Notes: generated from the letters alone by a model not told the origin. 34,349 nucleotides of DNA from Microbacterium azadirachtae (GCF_000956545.1 NZ_JYIT01000051.1:1-34349); one strand, 5' to 3'; positions 9,301 through 16,255 are shown, counted from the first letter of the stretch. Numbers and translations are program-made.

Positions 9301-9906
9301 CCGGAGAGGCCGTATCGGCAGACCCGTCTCGGCACGCTGTTCCACGCCTGGGTCGAGCACCGCTCCGGATCCGTCGGGGTCGGCACGTCGTTGGACGACG
9401 GCCTCTGGGAGCTCGACGACGACCTCACAGCCGCGGGGACCGCGGCGGAGGCGGGGGACGGGGCCGCGGCGGACGAGATCGCCCGCGCCGACGCCGAGGA
9501 CCTCGCGCGTCTGCGGGAGATCTTCGAGCGCAGCGAGTGGGCGCCGCTCAAGCCGATCGCGGTGGAGACGGAGATCGACTTCGCCCTGCCTGTCGGCGAG
9601 GGCGAGCCCGCCCGCATCGTCATCTGCAAGCTCGACGCCGTCTACCGTCGCGCGGACCGCGGCGGGCGGATCGAGATCGTGGACTGGAAGACGGGACGCC
9701 CTCCGGCGACGGCGGCCGAGCGCGAGGAGCGCATGCTGCAGCTCGCGCTCTACCGGCTCGCGTACCACCGCCGGTATGGAGTGCCGCTGGACGAGATCGA
9801 CGTGGCGCTGTTCTACGTCGCCGACGACCTCGTGCTGCGCGGCGACACGGTCTACTCGGAGGAGGCGCTGGTCCAGCGCTGGAACGCGGCCCGCGCCGCG
9901 CGGTGA
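6355..9906 (+). CDS. adnB: AdnB-like helicase-nuclease motor subunit of the AdnAB complex
   Basis: The second and fully armed motor subunit, 1183 residues. It has Walker A GAGSGKT (64-70), motif Ia TFTRKAAGEL, motif II LDEYQDTS (DEYQD at 346-350), motif III AVGDPHQSIYGWRGA (about 370-384), motif V TIHGSKGLEWD (from about 729) and motif VI RRLAYVAVTRAR (from about 836). The C-terminal RecB-family nuclease shows GTLFHAWVEH, D1110-W-K1112-TG and LQLALYRLAY. These residues predict ATP-driven 3'-5' translocation and ssDNA cleavage together with AdnA. The ATG at 6355 overlaps the adnA stop. The reading frame stays open upstream, but that part is the out-of-frame shadow of adnA. The 3' end overlaps the convergent phosphotransferase gene by 55 bases. 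Confidence 0.93.
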   Translation: MSVVTGAARGVAERAGGEEWTEGGQGGHGIAATDISAALGLPTPTEAQQRVIEAPPAPALVVAGAGSGKTETMSGRVVWLVANGFVERDEILGLTFTRKAAGELAERIALRLDRIDEYGRRGLLPHLPEIVRSGALERIGAASSPAQRAAVQREVLDALAERYETGWDPSAPRDATDLIMRPRVSTYNAFADGIVREHAAHIGRDPDAAMLSQSASWLIARAVVLRAEIPGLEEVDRSLNGVIDAVQRLAGDVLDHRVDLDAMVRIAVQQADAFEPYRGSADVGKAVENLRAMPILADLVREYIAEKSRRGVLDFADQVGGAFDIVQASPEVRAELRAQHRVVLLDEYQDTSVIQTRFLAALFRDGAVMAVGDPHQSIYGWRGASADNLYAFGRTFADEQAARTYSLMTSWRNDERILHVANRVLQPLQRPGLDVPALEPRPGSGQGTVDVRYAETVDDEAADVAAWFAERRAAHDEALAGRPHTGAILFRSKRHMQTFAGALAARGIPHRILGLGGLLATPEVVDVVSALRVIHDPTAGSALIRLLVGPRFAIGVADMAALYDLARELAVRDGSLAPLTDELKQRLRSSRGADEAVSIVDAVDFVRTARDDYRLLEGISPTGRARLRAAGEMLERLRRAAGQPILELIRTIETELRLDIELAVNETRGPARVAATQLRAFGDEVRAFLVADDRGTISSLLAWLDKAEMTDELMPRTEPPEPGVVQLLTIHGSKGLEWDAVAVVRLVEDELPGRISDAQGWFGFGVVPFALRGDSDALPRFQWDPEAAKDGAGTDPRKREKAALDSLAAGITKAYPRGGALRRFKDDYRDYQRAEERRLAYVAVTRARTDLLLTGSHWSGQKNMRKPSPYLQEAIEELGLAPLPEALTEDNPYEGTARTSVWPMDPLGGRRSRVTAAAEEVRRAIADPQPAAPTEELARLLAERAARQRGIVVDAPTRVPASRFKDYVADYGGTVRTLGRPMPERPYRQTRLGTLFHAWVEHRSGSVGVGTSLDDGLWELDDDLTAAGTAAEAGDGAAADEIARADAEDLARLREIFERSEWAPLKPIAVETEIDFALPVGEGEPARIVICKLDAVYRRADRGGRIEIVDWKTGRPPATAAEREERMLQLALYRLAYHRRYGVPLDEIDVALFYVADDLVLRGDTVYSEEALVQRWNAARAAR

Positions 9907-11306
9907 GCGTCGGCCACATCGGCCTCCGAGCCGGCGATGCCGCCCTCGCTGGGCAGCAGGGTGCCGGGGCGCGCCGCGCGATCGTCGTCCTCGTCGTCGT
10001 CCGAGCGGCCCTGGCGCGCGTCACCGGAGTCCGAGCGTGACGGGCGCAGGTCGCTGAGATCCTCGGTCGCGTTCGGATCGAGATCCTCGATCGCGCCGGT
10101 CGCGGTGAGGTCCTGCGCGTGCCGGTCGGCGTCCGCGGCATCCGGATCCGTCGACGCGACGTCATCCGCGCCGCGCCCCTCGATGGCATCCTCCGCGCCG
10201 CCGGCGGAGCCGCCGCGCGGTCCGAACGCCGACGTGTCGTCGGTCGCGATGCCCGCGAAGGCACTCGCGTCATAGGTGTCGGTCTGCATCGACGTGTCGA
10301 TGCGATTGGCGCCGGTCGCGGGCACGCGGTCCAGGGCGGACATCGCCTCGTCCACGCCCGCTCCCGCGCCCGCACGTGGTGCGAGGTCGTCGTGGATGCC
10401 GTCGGCCAGGGCGTCGAGCAGGTGCGCGGCGTCGTCGACGATGTCGGGGCGGTGGGTGTCGTGACCGTGCAGCAGCCAGCGTGCGAGCTCCAGCTCGGCG
10501 AGCAGCCGGGCACGGATCCCGAGGCCGGTGTCGGGGGCGCGCAGGGTGGCGGACGCGTAGGCGTCCAGGACGTCGTCGCGCGCGTCCGCGGCCAGGGTCA
10601 GCCATGCGAGGTCGATCGCGGGGTCGCCGATCGAGAGGGCGTGCCAGCCGAGGATCCCGGTCACCCGCGGGCCGCGCTCGTCGTCGTCGGAGAAGAGGAA
10701 CGACTCCGCGTGGGCGCCGCCGAGCGTCACCGCGGACTCGAAACGCCACAGGTCGTCGGCCTCGACCGCTTCGCGCCAGCGCACCGTGAGGCGCGCCGAC
10801 ACGCGACCGGTGGCCGCGGCGCGGTCGATGAGCACGCGCACGTCGTCGCGCGCCTCGGCGGGCGTGCGCTCGGCGAGACCCGCCCCGCGCACGACCGACA
10901 CGGGCAGCGCGTGCACGCCCGCGATCGCCTTGCCGATGGACACGGCGGCGCCGGGGCCCGGCGGCAGATCGGCCGCGTCGATCTGGAACCCGGGGAGCAG
11001 CGTGGTGACCAGGGCGCGCGAGTCGCCCACCCGGCCGTCGCCGAGGTGCTCCGGCGCGGCGAAGCGCAGCATCGACCGGGCGCCGGGGGTCAGCGCCCGC
11101 AGCGCCAGGCTCTCCTTGGCGAGCTCGGACGCGGTGTCGTCGTCGTTCGAAGCGCGGATCGCGACCTCGGTGCCGTCGGCGAGCGTGGCCACGGCCGAAT
11201 CGAAGCGGGCGTCGCCGTCCGAGGACAGGACGCGGGCGCCGACGACATCGGCTCCGGGCACCGCCGCCGTGACCGCCGCGGCTAGAGTGAAGGGTGAGCG
11301 AGCCAT
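9852..11306 (-). CDS. Phosphotransferase (APH) family protein with degraded catalytic site
   Basis: A 484-residue protein with the aminoglycoside/macrolide phosphotransferase fold. The N lobe is residues 1-100. The APH C lobe carries KAIAGVHALP (126-135) and the family pattern GDPAIDLAW (227-235). The Brenner motif HxDxxxxN is replaced by HAESFLFS (199-206), and the metal-binding Asp before W is Gly (ILGW, 218-221). Three key residues for phosphate transfer are therefore missing, and I expect a pseudokinase or a strongly altered activity. From memory the actinobacterial homologues between adnB and nudC share this degeneration. The last 150 residues or so (from about 335) are low-complexity, acidic and rich in D, A, S and T. 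The start ATG at 11306 has a leaderless promoter. The 3' end overlaps adnB by 55 bases. Confidence 0.8.
   Translation of the reverse strand: MARSPFTLAAAVTAAVPGADVVGARVLSSDGDARFDSAVATLADGTEVAIRASNDDDTASELAKESLALRALTPGARSMLRFAAPEHLGDGRVGDSRALVTTLLPGFQIDAADLPPGPGAAVSIGKAIAGVHALPVSVVRGAGLAERTPAEARDDVRVLIDRAAATGRVSARLTVRWREAVEADDLWRFESAVTLGGAHAESFLFSDDDERGPRVTGILGWHALSIGDPAIDLAWLTLAADARDDVLDAYASATLRAPDTGLGIRARLLAELELARWLLHGHDTHRPDIVDDAAHLLDALADGIHDDLAPRAGAGAGVDEAMSALDRVPATGANRIDTSMQTDTYDASAFAGIATDDTSAFGPRGGSAGGAEDAIEGRGADDVASTDPDAADADRHAQDLTATGAIEDLDPNATEDLSDLRPSRSDSGDARQGRSDDDEDDDRAARPGTLLPSEGGIAGSEADVADAHRAARAAFQRWTSASSE
11283..11288 (+). promoter_or_regulatory. Candidate -10 box for nudC-uvrD2
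   Basis: TAGAGT at 11283-11288 would start transcription near 11294, inside the 5' end of the divergent phosphotransferase gene. A GTG at 11294, in frame with nudC, lies 5 bases downstream, so a leaderless longer NudC is possible. The GTG at 11375 has the better Shine-Dalgarno. Confidence 0.4.
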
Positions 11307-11312
11307 GTCACC

Positions 11313-11318
11313 AGGGTA
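11313..11318 (-). promoter_or_regulatory. -10 box of a probable leaderless phosphotransferase transcript
   Basis: On the - strand TACCCT (11318-11313) is followed by 6 bases and the ATG at 11306. No Shine-Dalgarno is present. The box lies inside the leader of nudC on the other strand. Confidence 0.5.
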
Positions 11319-11374
11319 GGTCGAGCCTCGTCCGCACAGGGCCCGCCACGCCTGCGAGAAGGGGAGTCGAGACC

Positions 11375-12331
11375 GTGCCGGAGACCGTCCCCGAACCCGT
11401 CGCCGACGATGCCGCCGCCCTCGATGCCGCCGTCCTCGACGGGGTCGTGCCGGAGGGCGCGTCCCTCGACCGGGCCGGCGAGTGGCGGGAGGACCCCGAT
11501 GCGATCCCGCGCCTCCGCGCCGACGGACGCACCGGCGTCCTGGTCGTGCGCGAGCGCCGGGTGCCGCTCGGCGACGACGGTCTCATCCTGGTGCCTGCGG
11601 GCGATCCCGTGCTCGCGCGCACCAGGGAGTGGGCGCTGCTGGGACGCCGTCCGGACGGCACGGGGCTGCTGCTCGCGCTGCAGGACCCCGAGGACGACAC
11701 CGACGCCGACGGATCCTGGGCACCGCGGTGGAGCGATCTGCGCGAGGCGCTTCCGGTGGTCGACGCCGCCGACGGCGAGCTCGTCGTCGCGGCGATCGCG
11801 CTGGCCGGGTGGCTGCGCGACGCGGGCTTCTGCCCCGCGTGCGGGCATCCCGCGGAGCTCCGGCAGAACGGGTGGTCGCGGCACTGCGTCTCCTGCGGAC
11901 GCGAGCACTTCCCGCGCACCGATCCCGCCGTCATCGTCGCCGTGCAGAGTGCCGACGGCGAACGGCTGCTGCTCGGCGCCAACGCGCAGTGGAAGGGACG
12001 CTTCCACTCCTGCTTCGCCGGGTTCGTCGAGGCGGGGGAGTCGCTGGAGACGACCGTCCATCGCGAGCTCTTCGAGGAGGCCGGCGTGCGTGTGCGCGAC
12101 CTCCGCTACTTCGCCTCGCAGCCCTGGCCCTTCCCGCGCTCGCTCATGGTCGGCTTCCACGCCACCGCGGTGGACGAGCAGGCGGCCCACGGCGACGGCG
12201 AGGAGATCATCGACGTGCGCTGGCTGACGCGCGCGGAGATCGGATCCGCGCTCGCCGGATCCGGCCCGGTGGGCCTTCCGGGCGCCGCCTCGATCGCGCA
12301 CCGTCTGATCGTCGACTGGTATCGGCGGTGA
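11375..12331 (+). CDS. nudC: NADH pyrophosphatase (Nudix hydrolase NudC)
   Basis: Hydrolyses NAD(H) to NMN(H) and AMP; NudC enzymes can also remove NAD caps from RNA. From the chosen start the protein has 318 residues. It shows a four-Cys zinc ribbon (C153, C156, C171, C174), an intact Nudix box G-x5-E-x7-RE-x2-EE-x-G at residues 216-238 (starting GFVEAGE, ending RELFEEAGV), and the NudC signature SQPWPFPRS (248-256), which separates it from other Nudix enzymes. The GTG at 11375 has a strong purine-rich Shine-Dalgarno (AGAAGGGGAG, 8 bases away). An in-frame GTG at 11294 with leaderless spacing is the alternative and would add 27 residues. The stop overlaps the uvrD2 start (GTGA). Confidence 0.93.
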   Translation: MPETVPEPVADDAAALDAAVLDGVVPEGASLDRAGEWREDPDAIPRLRADGRTGVLVVRERRVPLGDDGLILVPAGDPVLARTREWALLGRRPDGTGLLLALQDPEDDTDADGSWAPRWSDLREALPVVDAADGELVVAAIALAGWLRDAGFCPACGHPAELRQNGWSRHCVSCGREHFPRTDPAVIVAVQSADGERLLLGANAQWKGRFHSCFAGFVEAGESLETTVHRELFEEAGVRVRDLRYFASQPWPFPRSLMVGFHATAVDEQAAHGDGEEIIDVRWLTRAEIGSALAGSGPVGLPGAASIAHRLIVDWYRR

Positions 12332-14058
12332 GCGCGCTCGACGGACTCGACGAACGCCAGCGGGAGGCGGCGTCCGTGCTGCGCGGACCCGTCGCGGTGC
12401 TGGCCGGCGCGGGGACCGGCAAGACACGCGTGATCACCCACCGCATCGCGCACGGCGTCGAGACCGGCGCGTACTCGCCGGGGCGCGTGATGGCGGTGAC
12501 GTTCACGGCGAAGGCCGCGGGAGAGCTCCGGGGCCGGCTGAGGACGCTCGGCGTGCAGGGCGTCGCCGCGCGCACGTTCCACGCCGCGGCGCTCGCCCAG
12601 CTCGGCTTCTTCTGGCCGCAGCTGGCCGGTTCCCCGGCGCCGGCGATCGTCGACAACAAGGTGCGGCTGCTCGCCCAGGCGGCCGACATGCTGCGGCTTC
12701 GGCCGGACACCGCGACGCTGCGGGACCTGGCCTCCGCGATCGAATGGCGCAAGGTCTCGATGCTGTCGATCGAGGAGGCCGCCGCGCGCGGACGTTCGAT
12801 CGGGCGGTTCGACGCGGGCCAGGTCGCCGAGCTCTCCCGCGCCTACGAGACGCTCAAGGACGATCGTCATCAGCTCGACTTCGAGGACGTGCTGCTCGCC
12901 TGCGCCGGGATGCTCGAGGCAGAGCCGCGGGTCGCCGCGGCCGTGCACGAGCAGTACCGGCACTTCACGGTCGACGAGTACCAGGACGTCTCGCCACTGC
13001 AGCATCGCCTGCTGGAACTGTGGCTCGGCGATCGCGGAGACCTCTGCGTCGTGGGCGACGCGTCGCAGACCATCTACTCGTTCGCCGGCGCCGACCAGAA
13101 CTACCTCCTCGACTTCGCACGCCGGCACGCGGACGCGACGGTCGTGCGGCTCGAGACCAACTACCGCTCCGCGAGCGGCGTGCTCGACGTGGCCAACGCA
13201 CTCATGAAGGGTCGCCCCGGAGCCCTCGAGCTGATCCCCGCCGCGCGCCGGGGAGAGCAGCCGACCGGCGAGGTCGTGGACAAGGCGGTCGTGGTCGCGT
13301 TCGACGACGACGCCGCGGAGGCCAGAGGCGTCGCGACGGCGATCGCCGCGCGGATCGCCTCCGGCGTGCCGCCCGAGCAGATCGCCGTGCTCTACCGCGC
13401 GCACTCCCAGTCCGCGGCGCTGCTGCAGGCGCTCGCCGCGGCCGGCGTGGCCGCGACCGTTCTCGGCGGCAAGCGCTTCTTCGATCTGCCGGAGGTGCGT
13501 CAGGCGGTGCAGGCCCTGCGCGCGGCTGCGGTCGCGCCGCAGCAGCACTCCTTCCTCGCGGCGGTGCGGGACGTGCTGCGCGGTCTCGGGTACAGCGACG
13601 AGCCGCCCGAGGCGGGCGGCGCGCTGCGCGATGCGTGGGAGGCCCGCCGCGCGGTACTGCGTCTCGCGGAGGACGCCCCGGTCGGCACCACGATGCGCGA
13701 CTTCGCCGACGACCTCTTCGCGCGAGCCAAGGACCAGCACGAACCGGTGCTGCGCACGGTGACGCTCTCGACCCTGCATGCGGCGAAGGGCCTGGAGTGG
13801 CCCGAGGTCTACCTGGTCGGCTGCTCCGAGGGCCTGCTGCCGATCTCGTACGCGAGCGGGTTCGAGGCCATCGACGAGGAGCGTCGGCTCGCCTATGTGG
13901 GCGTCACGCGGGCCGCGCGAGCGCTGACGCTGACCTGGTCGCGGGACGTGGACCGGGCAGGACGACGCCCGTCGCGCTTCCTTGCGGAGATCGGCAGAGG
14001 CAGTCTGCGTGAAATTCCACCGTCTGCGATGATCGCCCCCCGTCGCGACGGATCCTGA
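12328..14058 (+). CDS. uvrD2: UvrD2-like superfamily I DNA helicase without HRDC domain
   Basis: ATP-dependent 3'-5' DNA helicase of 576 residues. Motifs: Walker A GAGTGKT (27-33), TFTAKAAGEL, motif II DEYQD (216-220), motif III GDASQTIYSFAGA (from about 243), RLETNYRS, motif V LHAAKGLEW (about 482-490) and motif VI RRLAYVGVTRA (from about 519). Gene order after nudC matches mycobacterial uvrD2. The mycobacterial enzyme is about 700 residues with a tetracysteine linker and an HRDC domain. Here the protein stops about 50 residues after motif VI and has neither. The start is the GTG at 12328, overlapping the nudC stop, which implies translational coupling. The last 155 bases overlap the convergent E1-like gene. 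Confidence 0.9.
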   Translation: MSALDGLDERQREAASVLRGPVAVLAGAGTGKTRVITHRIAHGVETGAYSPGRVMAVTFTAKAAGELRGRLRTLGVQGVAARTFHAAALAQLGFFWPQLAGSPAPAIVDNKVRLLAQAADMLRLRPDTATLRDLASAIEWRKVSMLSIEEAAARGRSIGRFDAGQVAELSRAYETLKDDRHQLDFEDVLLACAGMLEAEPRVAAAVHEQYRHFTVDEYQDVSPLQHRLLELWLGDRGDLCVVGDASQTIYSFAGADQNYLLDFARRHADATVVRLETNYRSASGVLDVANALMKGRPGALELIPAARRGEQPTGEVVDKAVVVAFDDDAAEARGVATAIAARIASGVPPEQIAVLYRAHSQSAALLQALAAAGVAATVLGGKRFFDLPEVRQAVQALRAAAVAPQQHSFLAAVRDVLRGLGYSDEPPEAGGALRDAWEARRAVLRLAEDAPVGTTMRDFADDLFARAKDQHEPVLRTVTLSTLHAAKGLEWPEVYLVGCSEGLLPISYASGFEAIDEERRLAYVGVTRAARALTLTWSRDVDRAGRRPSRFLAEIGRGSLREIPPSAMIAPRRDGS

Positions 14059-14743
14059 TCCGGCGGCCGGAACCGCTCCGCTCGAGGGGACCCCTCGCAG
14101 CGAGCAGATCCGCCACCGCGTCCGCTGCGGCGGCGACGACGCCGAGCGGCACCCGGCCGGGATCCCTCTCCATCAGCTGGACGTGCAGCGCCGCCCAGGC
14201 GTGATCGCGCTCGCGATCGTGCGAGTCGCGGCAGGACAGGCACGGCGAGCGGCCGGGGAGCACGAGCGGGCCGACGACGGATCCGCCGGCGTCGAAGGCG
14301 ACGGGCAGGTGCGCCCGATCCTCCGCGAGGAGCGCGGCGGCGTCGCGTGCGGGCACGGCACCGTGTCGCACGAGCACGGTGGCCGCCTCCGGCGCGTCCG
14401 TCACGTCGACCCGCGCGTCGGCGAGCGCCTCCTCGAGCCGGAGCACCGTGCGCGCGCCGACCGCGGCTGAGGCCTCCAGCCGCACCGCGTACCTGGCGGC
14501 CTCTCCCACGAGCACGGGAGCGAGGCGGGCGCGCAGCCGCCGCGCCTCGGGCAGCGGCGCGCCCGCGCTGTGGGCGATCACCTCGAAGGCCCGCTCGTCG
14601 ATGCCGCGCATCAGCGCATGCAGGACGCGCGGGACCCATGCGCCGTCGACGGACAGGGTCAGCGCCGCCTCCGCGCCGATCTGCACGGTGTCGGCGTCGC
14701 GCCAGAGCACCGGTTGGGCGGGATCGAGGCGGATCGTCGGCAT
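13904..14743 (-). CDS. E1/TOMM-cyclodehydratase-like cysteine protein (orphan)
   Basis: A 279-residue protein beginning MPTIRLDPAQPVLWRD. It resembles the E1-like/ThiF-derived partner proteins of thiazole-oxazole-modified peptide (TOMM) pathways: an N-terminal leader-binding-like winged helix, then the zinc-type pairs C168-LS-C171 (SPCLSCRDSHDRERD) and C248-L-C250. No YcaO enzyme or precursor peptide is nearby, so peptide modification is not implied. The family sits at this chromosomal place in many actinobacteria (Rv3196 in M. tuberculosis, from memory) with no known function. The ATG at 14743 lies 6 bases after a CATGAT -10-like box. The 3' part overlaps uvrD2 antisense by 155 bases, including the second Cys pair. 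Confidence 0.72.
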   Translation of the reverse strand: MPTIRLDPAQPVLWRDADTVQIGAEAALTLSVDGAWVPRVLHALMRGIDERAFEVIAHSAGAPLPEARRLRARLAPVLVGEAARYAVRLEASAAVGARTVLRLEEALADARVDVTDAPEAATVLVRHGAVPARDAAALLAEDRAHLPVAFDAGGSVVGPLVLPGRSPCLSCRDSHDRERDHAWAALHVQLMERDPGRVPLGVVAAAADAVADLLAARGPLERSGSGRRIRIRRDGGRSSQTVEFHADCLCRSPQGSATGVVLPGPRPATRSASALARPA

Positions 14744-14749
14744 CCCCCG

Positions 14750-14755
14750 ATCATG
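14750..14755 (-). promoter_or_regulatory. Candidate -10 box, leaderless E1-like gene
   Basis: On the - strand CATGAT (14755-14750), 6 bases, then the ATG at 14743. It is a variant box that resembles GATGAT before the amidase gene at 22671. It lies in the 64-base gap after the DUF2342 gene, so the E1-like gene could also be read from the upstream unit. Confidence 0.35.
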
Positions 14756-14807
14756 TCCGGATCCGCGCCGGCGTCGCGGCGGGATCCGGAATCGGTGGAC
14801 AACTCGC

Positions 14808-16211
14808 TCAGACGGGCTTCTCGCCGGATCCCGCGGGTCCGGCCTCAGGGCCGTCCGAGCGCGGTCCGTCCGGATCGGATCCGTCCGGGCCCGGCTCGCC
14901 GAAGTCCTCGCCGCGGAGCAGGCGCTCCAGCGCCTCGTCCATCTCGTCCGGCGCCGGCTCCTCGCCACGGGCGCGCGCCTGCAGCCGGGCCACCAGGGCC
15001 GCGGGGTCGTCGATGTCGGAGGAGTCGGGCATCAGGTCGGGGTAGTCCCACAGGGCGTCGCGCGCCTCGACGCCGACCGCGTCGGTGACGGCGCGCCACA
15101 TCGCGGCGGCCTCGCGCAGCCGCCGGGGGCGGATCTTCAAGCCGACGAGCGCGCCGAGCGCGTCCTCGGCCGGGCCGCCGGCCGCGCGCCGGCGACGGGC
15201 GGCCTCGGCGATCCGCACGCTGTCCGGCAGCCGGGAGGTCGCCTGCGTGGTGACCACGTCGACCCAGCCGTCGATCGTCGCGATGAGGTTCTCCAGCCGT
15301 TCCAGGGCCTCGCGCTGCACCTCGGAGAGCTCCGGAAGGAGCGCGCCGCCCTCGATCGCCTCGCGCAGCTCCTCGGGGTTCGACGGGTCGAGGCGGCCCG
15401 CCACGTCCTCGAGCTTGTCGACGTCGACCGTCACGCCCTTCGCGAACTCGGTGATCTGGGTCATCACGTGCAGGTGCAGCCAGCGCGCGTGCCGGTACAG
15501 CCGCGCATAGGCGATCTCCCTGGCCGCGAGGTACAGCGCGATCTGGTCCTCGGGGATCTCCAGCCCCTCGCCGAACGCGGCGAGGTTCTGCGGGACCACG
15601 GCGGCCGTGCCGGCCGGGAGCACGGGGATCCCGACATCGCCGCCGGAGACCACCTCGAGCGACAGGTTGCCGAGCACCTGGCCGAACTGCATCGCGAACA
15701 CCGAGCTGCCGATGCCGCGCATCAGGCGGCCCGCGCCCTGCACCGCCCCCCGCATCTCCTCGGGGGTGTGACCCTCGAGCGCGGCCATCAGCGCGTCCGC
15801 GATGCTCGTGGACACGGGAGCGGCCACCTCCTTCCACACCGGCAGCGTCTGCTCGACCCATTCGCCGCGCGTGAGCGCGCGCGGAGCGGATCCGAGCTCC
15901 GAGATCGTGGTCGCCTCGCCGACCCACAGGTCCGCGAGGGCGAAGGCGTCGGCGATCGACGAGCGCGCCCCGGAGTCGATGCCGAGACCGTCGCGGTTCG
16001 CGATGTGCAGGGCCTGTCGCAGCGCCGTCTCCCACGGGTCGCCGCTCATCGCGTGCTGCATCTGCTGCATCATCTGCTGCATCATCGCGGGATCGAGGTT
16101 CAGGCCCTCCATGCCCTGCAGCGCGCTCAGATCGAAGTCCTCCGCCGATCCGCCGAGCATGCGGCGCAGGAACTGCAGGAAGTCCTCGGAGTTCGGGTCG
16201 TTCTCAGCCAT
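14808..16211 (-). CDS. DUF2342 zinc-dependent-metalloprotease-like protein (TIGR03624 type)
   Basis: A 467-residue protein matching the actinobacterial family annotated as putative hydrolase or zinc-dependent metalloprotease (Rv3195 in M. tuberculosis, from memory). Conserved stretches are SSVFAMQFGQVLGNLSLEV, LAAREIAYARLYRHARWL, TIDGWVDVV, RRRRAAGGPAEDALGALVG and LKIRPRRLREAAAMWRAV. In the homologues I recall, the first motif has His (AAHxRLF) where this protein has Tyr, with the rare codon TAT, so the putative metal site looks weakened. The N terminus has a Met/Gln-rich segment and the C terminus is acidic and Gly/Pro-rich. The start is the ATG at 16211 with Shine-Dalgarno GAGAGGG. A Met six codons upstream is less likely. 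It is divergent from the PDZ-Lon protease gene. Confidence 0.83.
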   Translation of the reverse strand: MAENDPNSEDFLQFLRRMLGGSAEDFDLSALQGMEGLNLDPAMMQQMMQQMQHAMSGDPWETALRQALHIANRDGLGIDSGARSSIADAFALADLWVGEATTISELGSAPRALTRGEWVEQTLPVWKEVAAPVSTSIADALMAALEGHTPEEMRGAVQGAGRLMRGIGSSVFAMQFGQVLGNLSLEVVSGGDVGIPVLPAGTAAVVPQNLAAFGEGLEIPEDQIALYLAAREIAYARLYRHARWLHLHVMTQITEFAKGVTVDVDKLEDVAGRLDPSNPEELREAIEGGALLPELSEVQREALERLENLIATIDGWVDVVTTQATSRLPDSVRIAEAARRRRAAGGPAEDALGALVGLKIRPRRLREAAAMWRAVTDAVGVEARDALWDYPDLMPDSSDIDDPAALVARLQARARGEEPAPDEMDEALERLLRGEDFGEPGPDGSDPDGPRSDGPEAGPAGSGEKPV

Positions 16212-16248
16212 CGGGAGCCCTCTCAGCACGTGTATAGCCCGTGCTGAC

Positions 16249-16255
16249 TACGCTA
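16249..16255. promoter_or_regulatory. Possible shared -10 region of the divergent DUF2342 and PDZ-Lon genes
   Basis: The heptamer TACGCTA at 16249-16255 reads TACGCT on the + strand and TAGCGT on the - strand. Both fit the TANNNT pattern used across this window. One element might therefore serve both directions in the 129-base gap 16212-16340. Both genes have Shine-Dalgarno sites, so leaders of about 35-85 nt would result. No -35 boxes stand out. Confidence 0.25.

Noticed and set aside
13904..14743. A peptide-natural-product (TOMM) cluster around the E1-like gene
   Set aside because: No YcaO, dehydrogenase, transporter or precursor peptide is visible within the window.
16054..16110. Repeated Met-Gln codons at the start of the DUF2342 gene, suggesting a tandem DNA repeat
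   Set aside because: It is a short MMQQ-type protein composition feature seen in homologues, not an extended DNA repeat.
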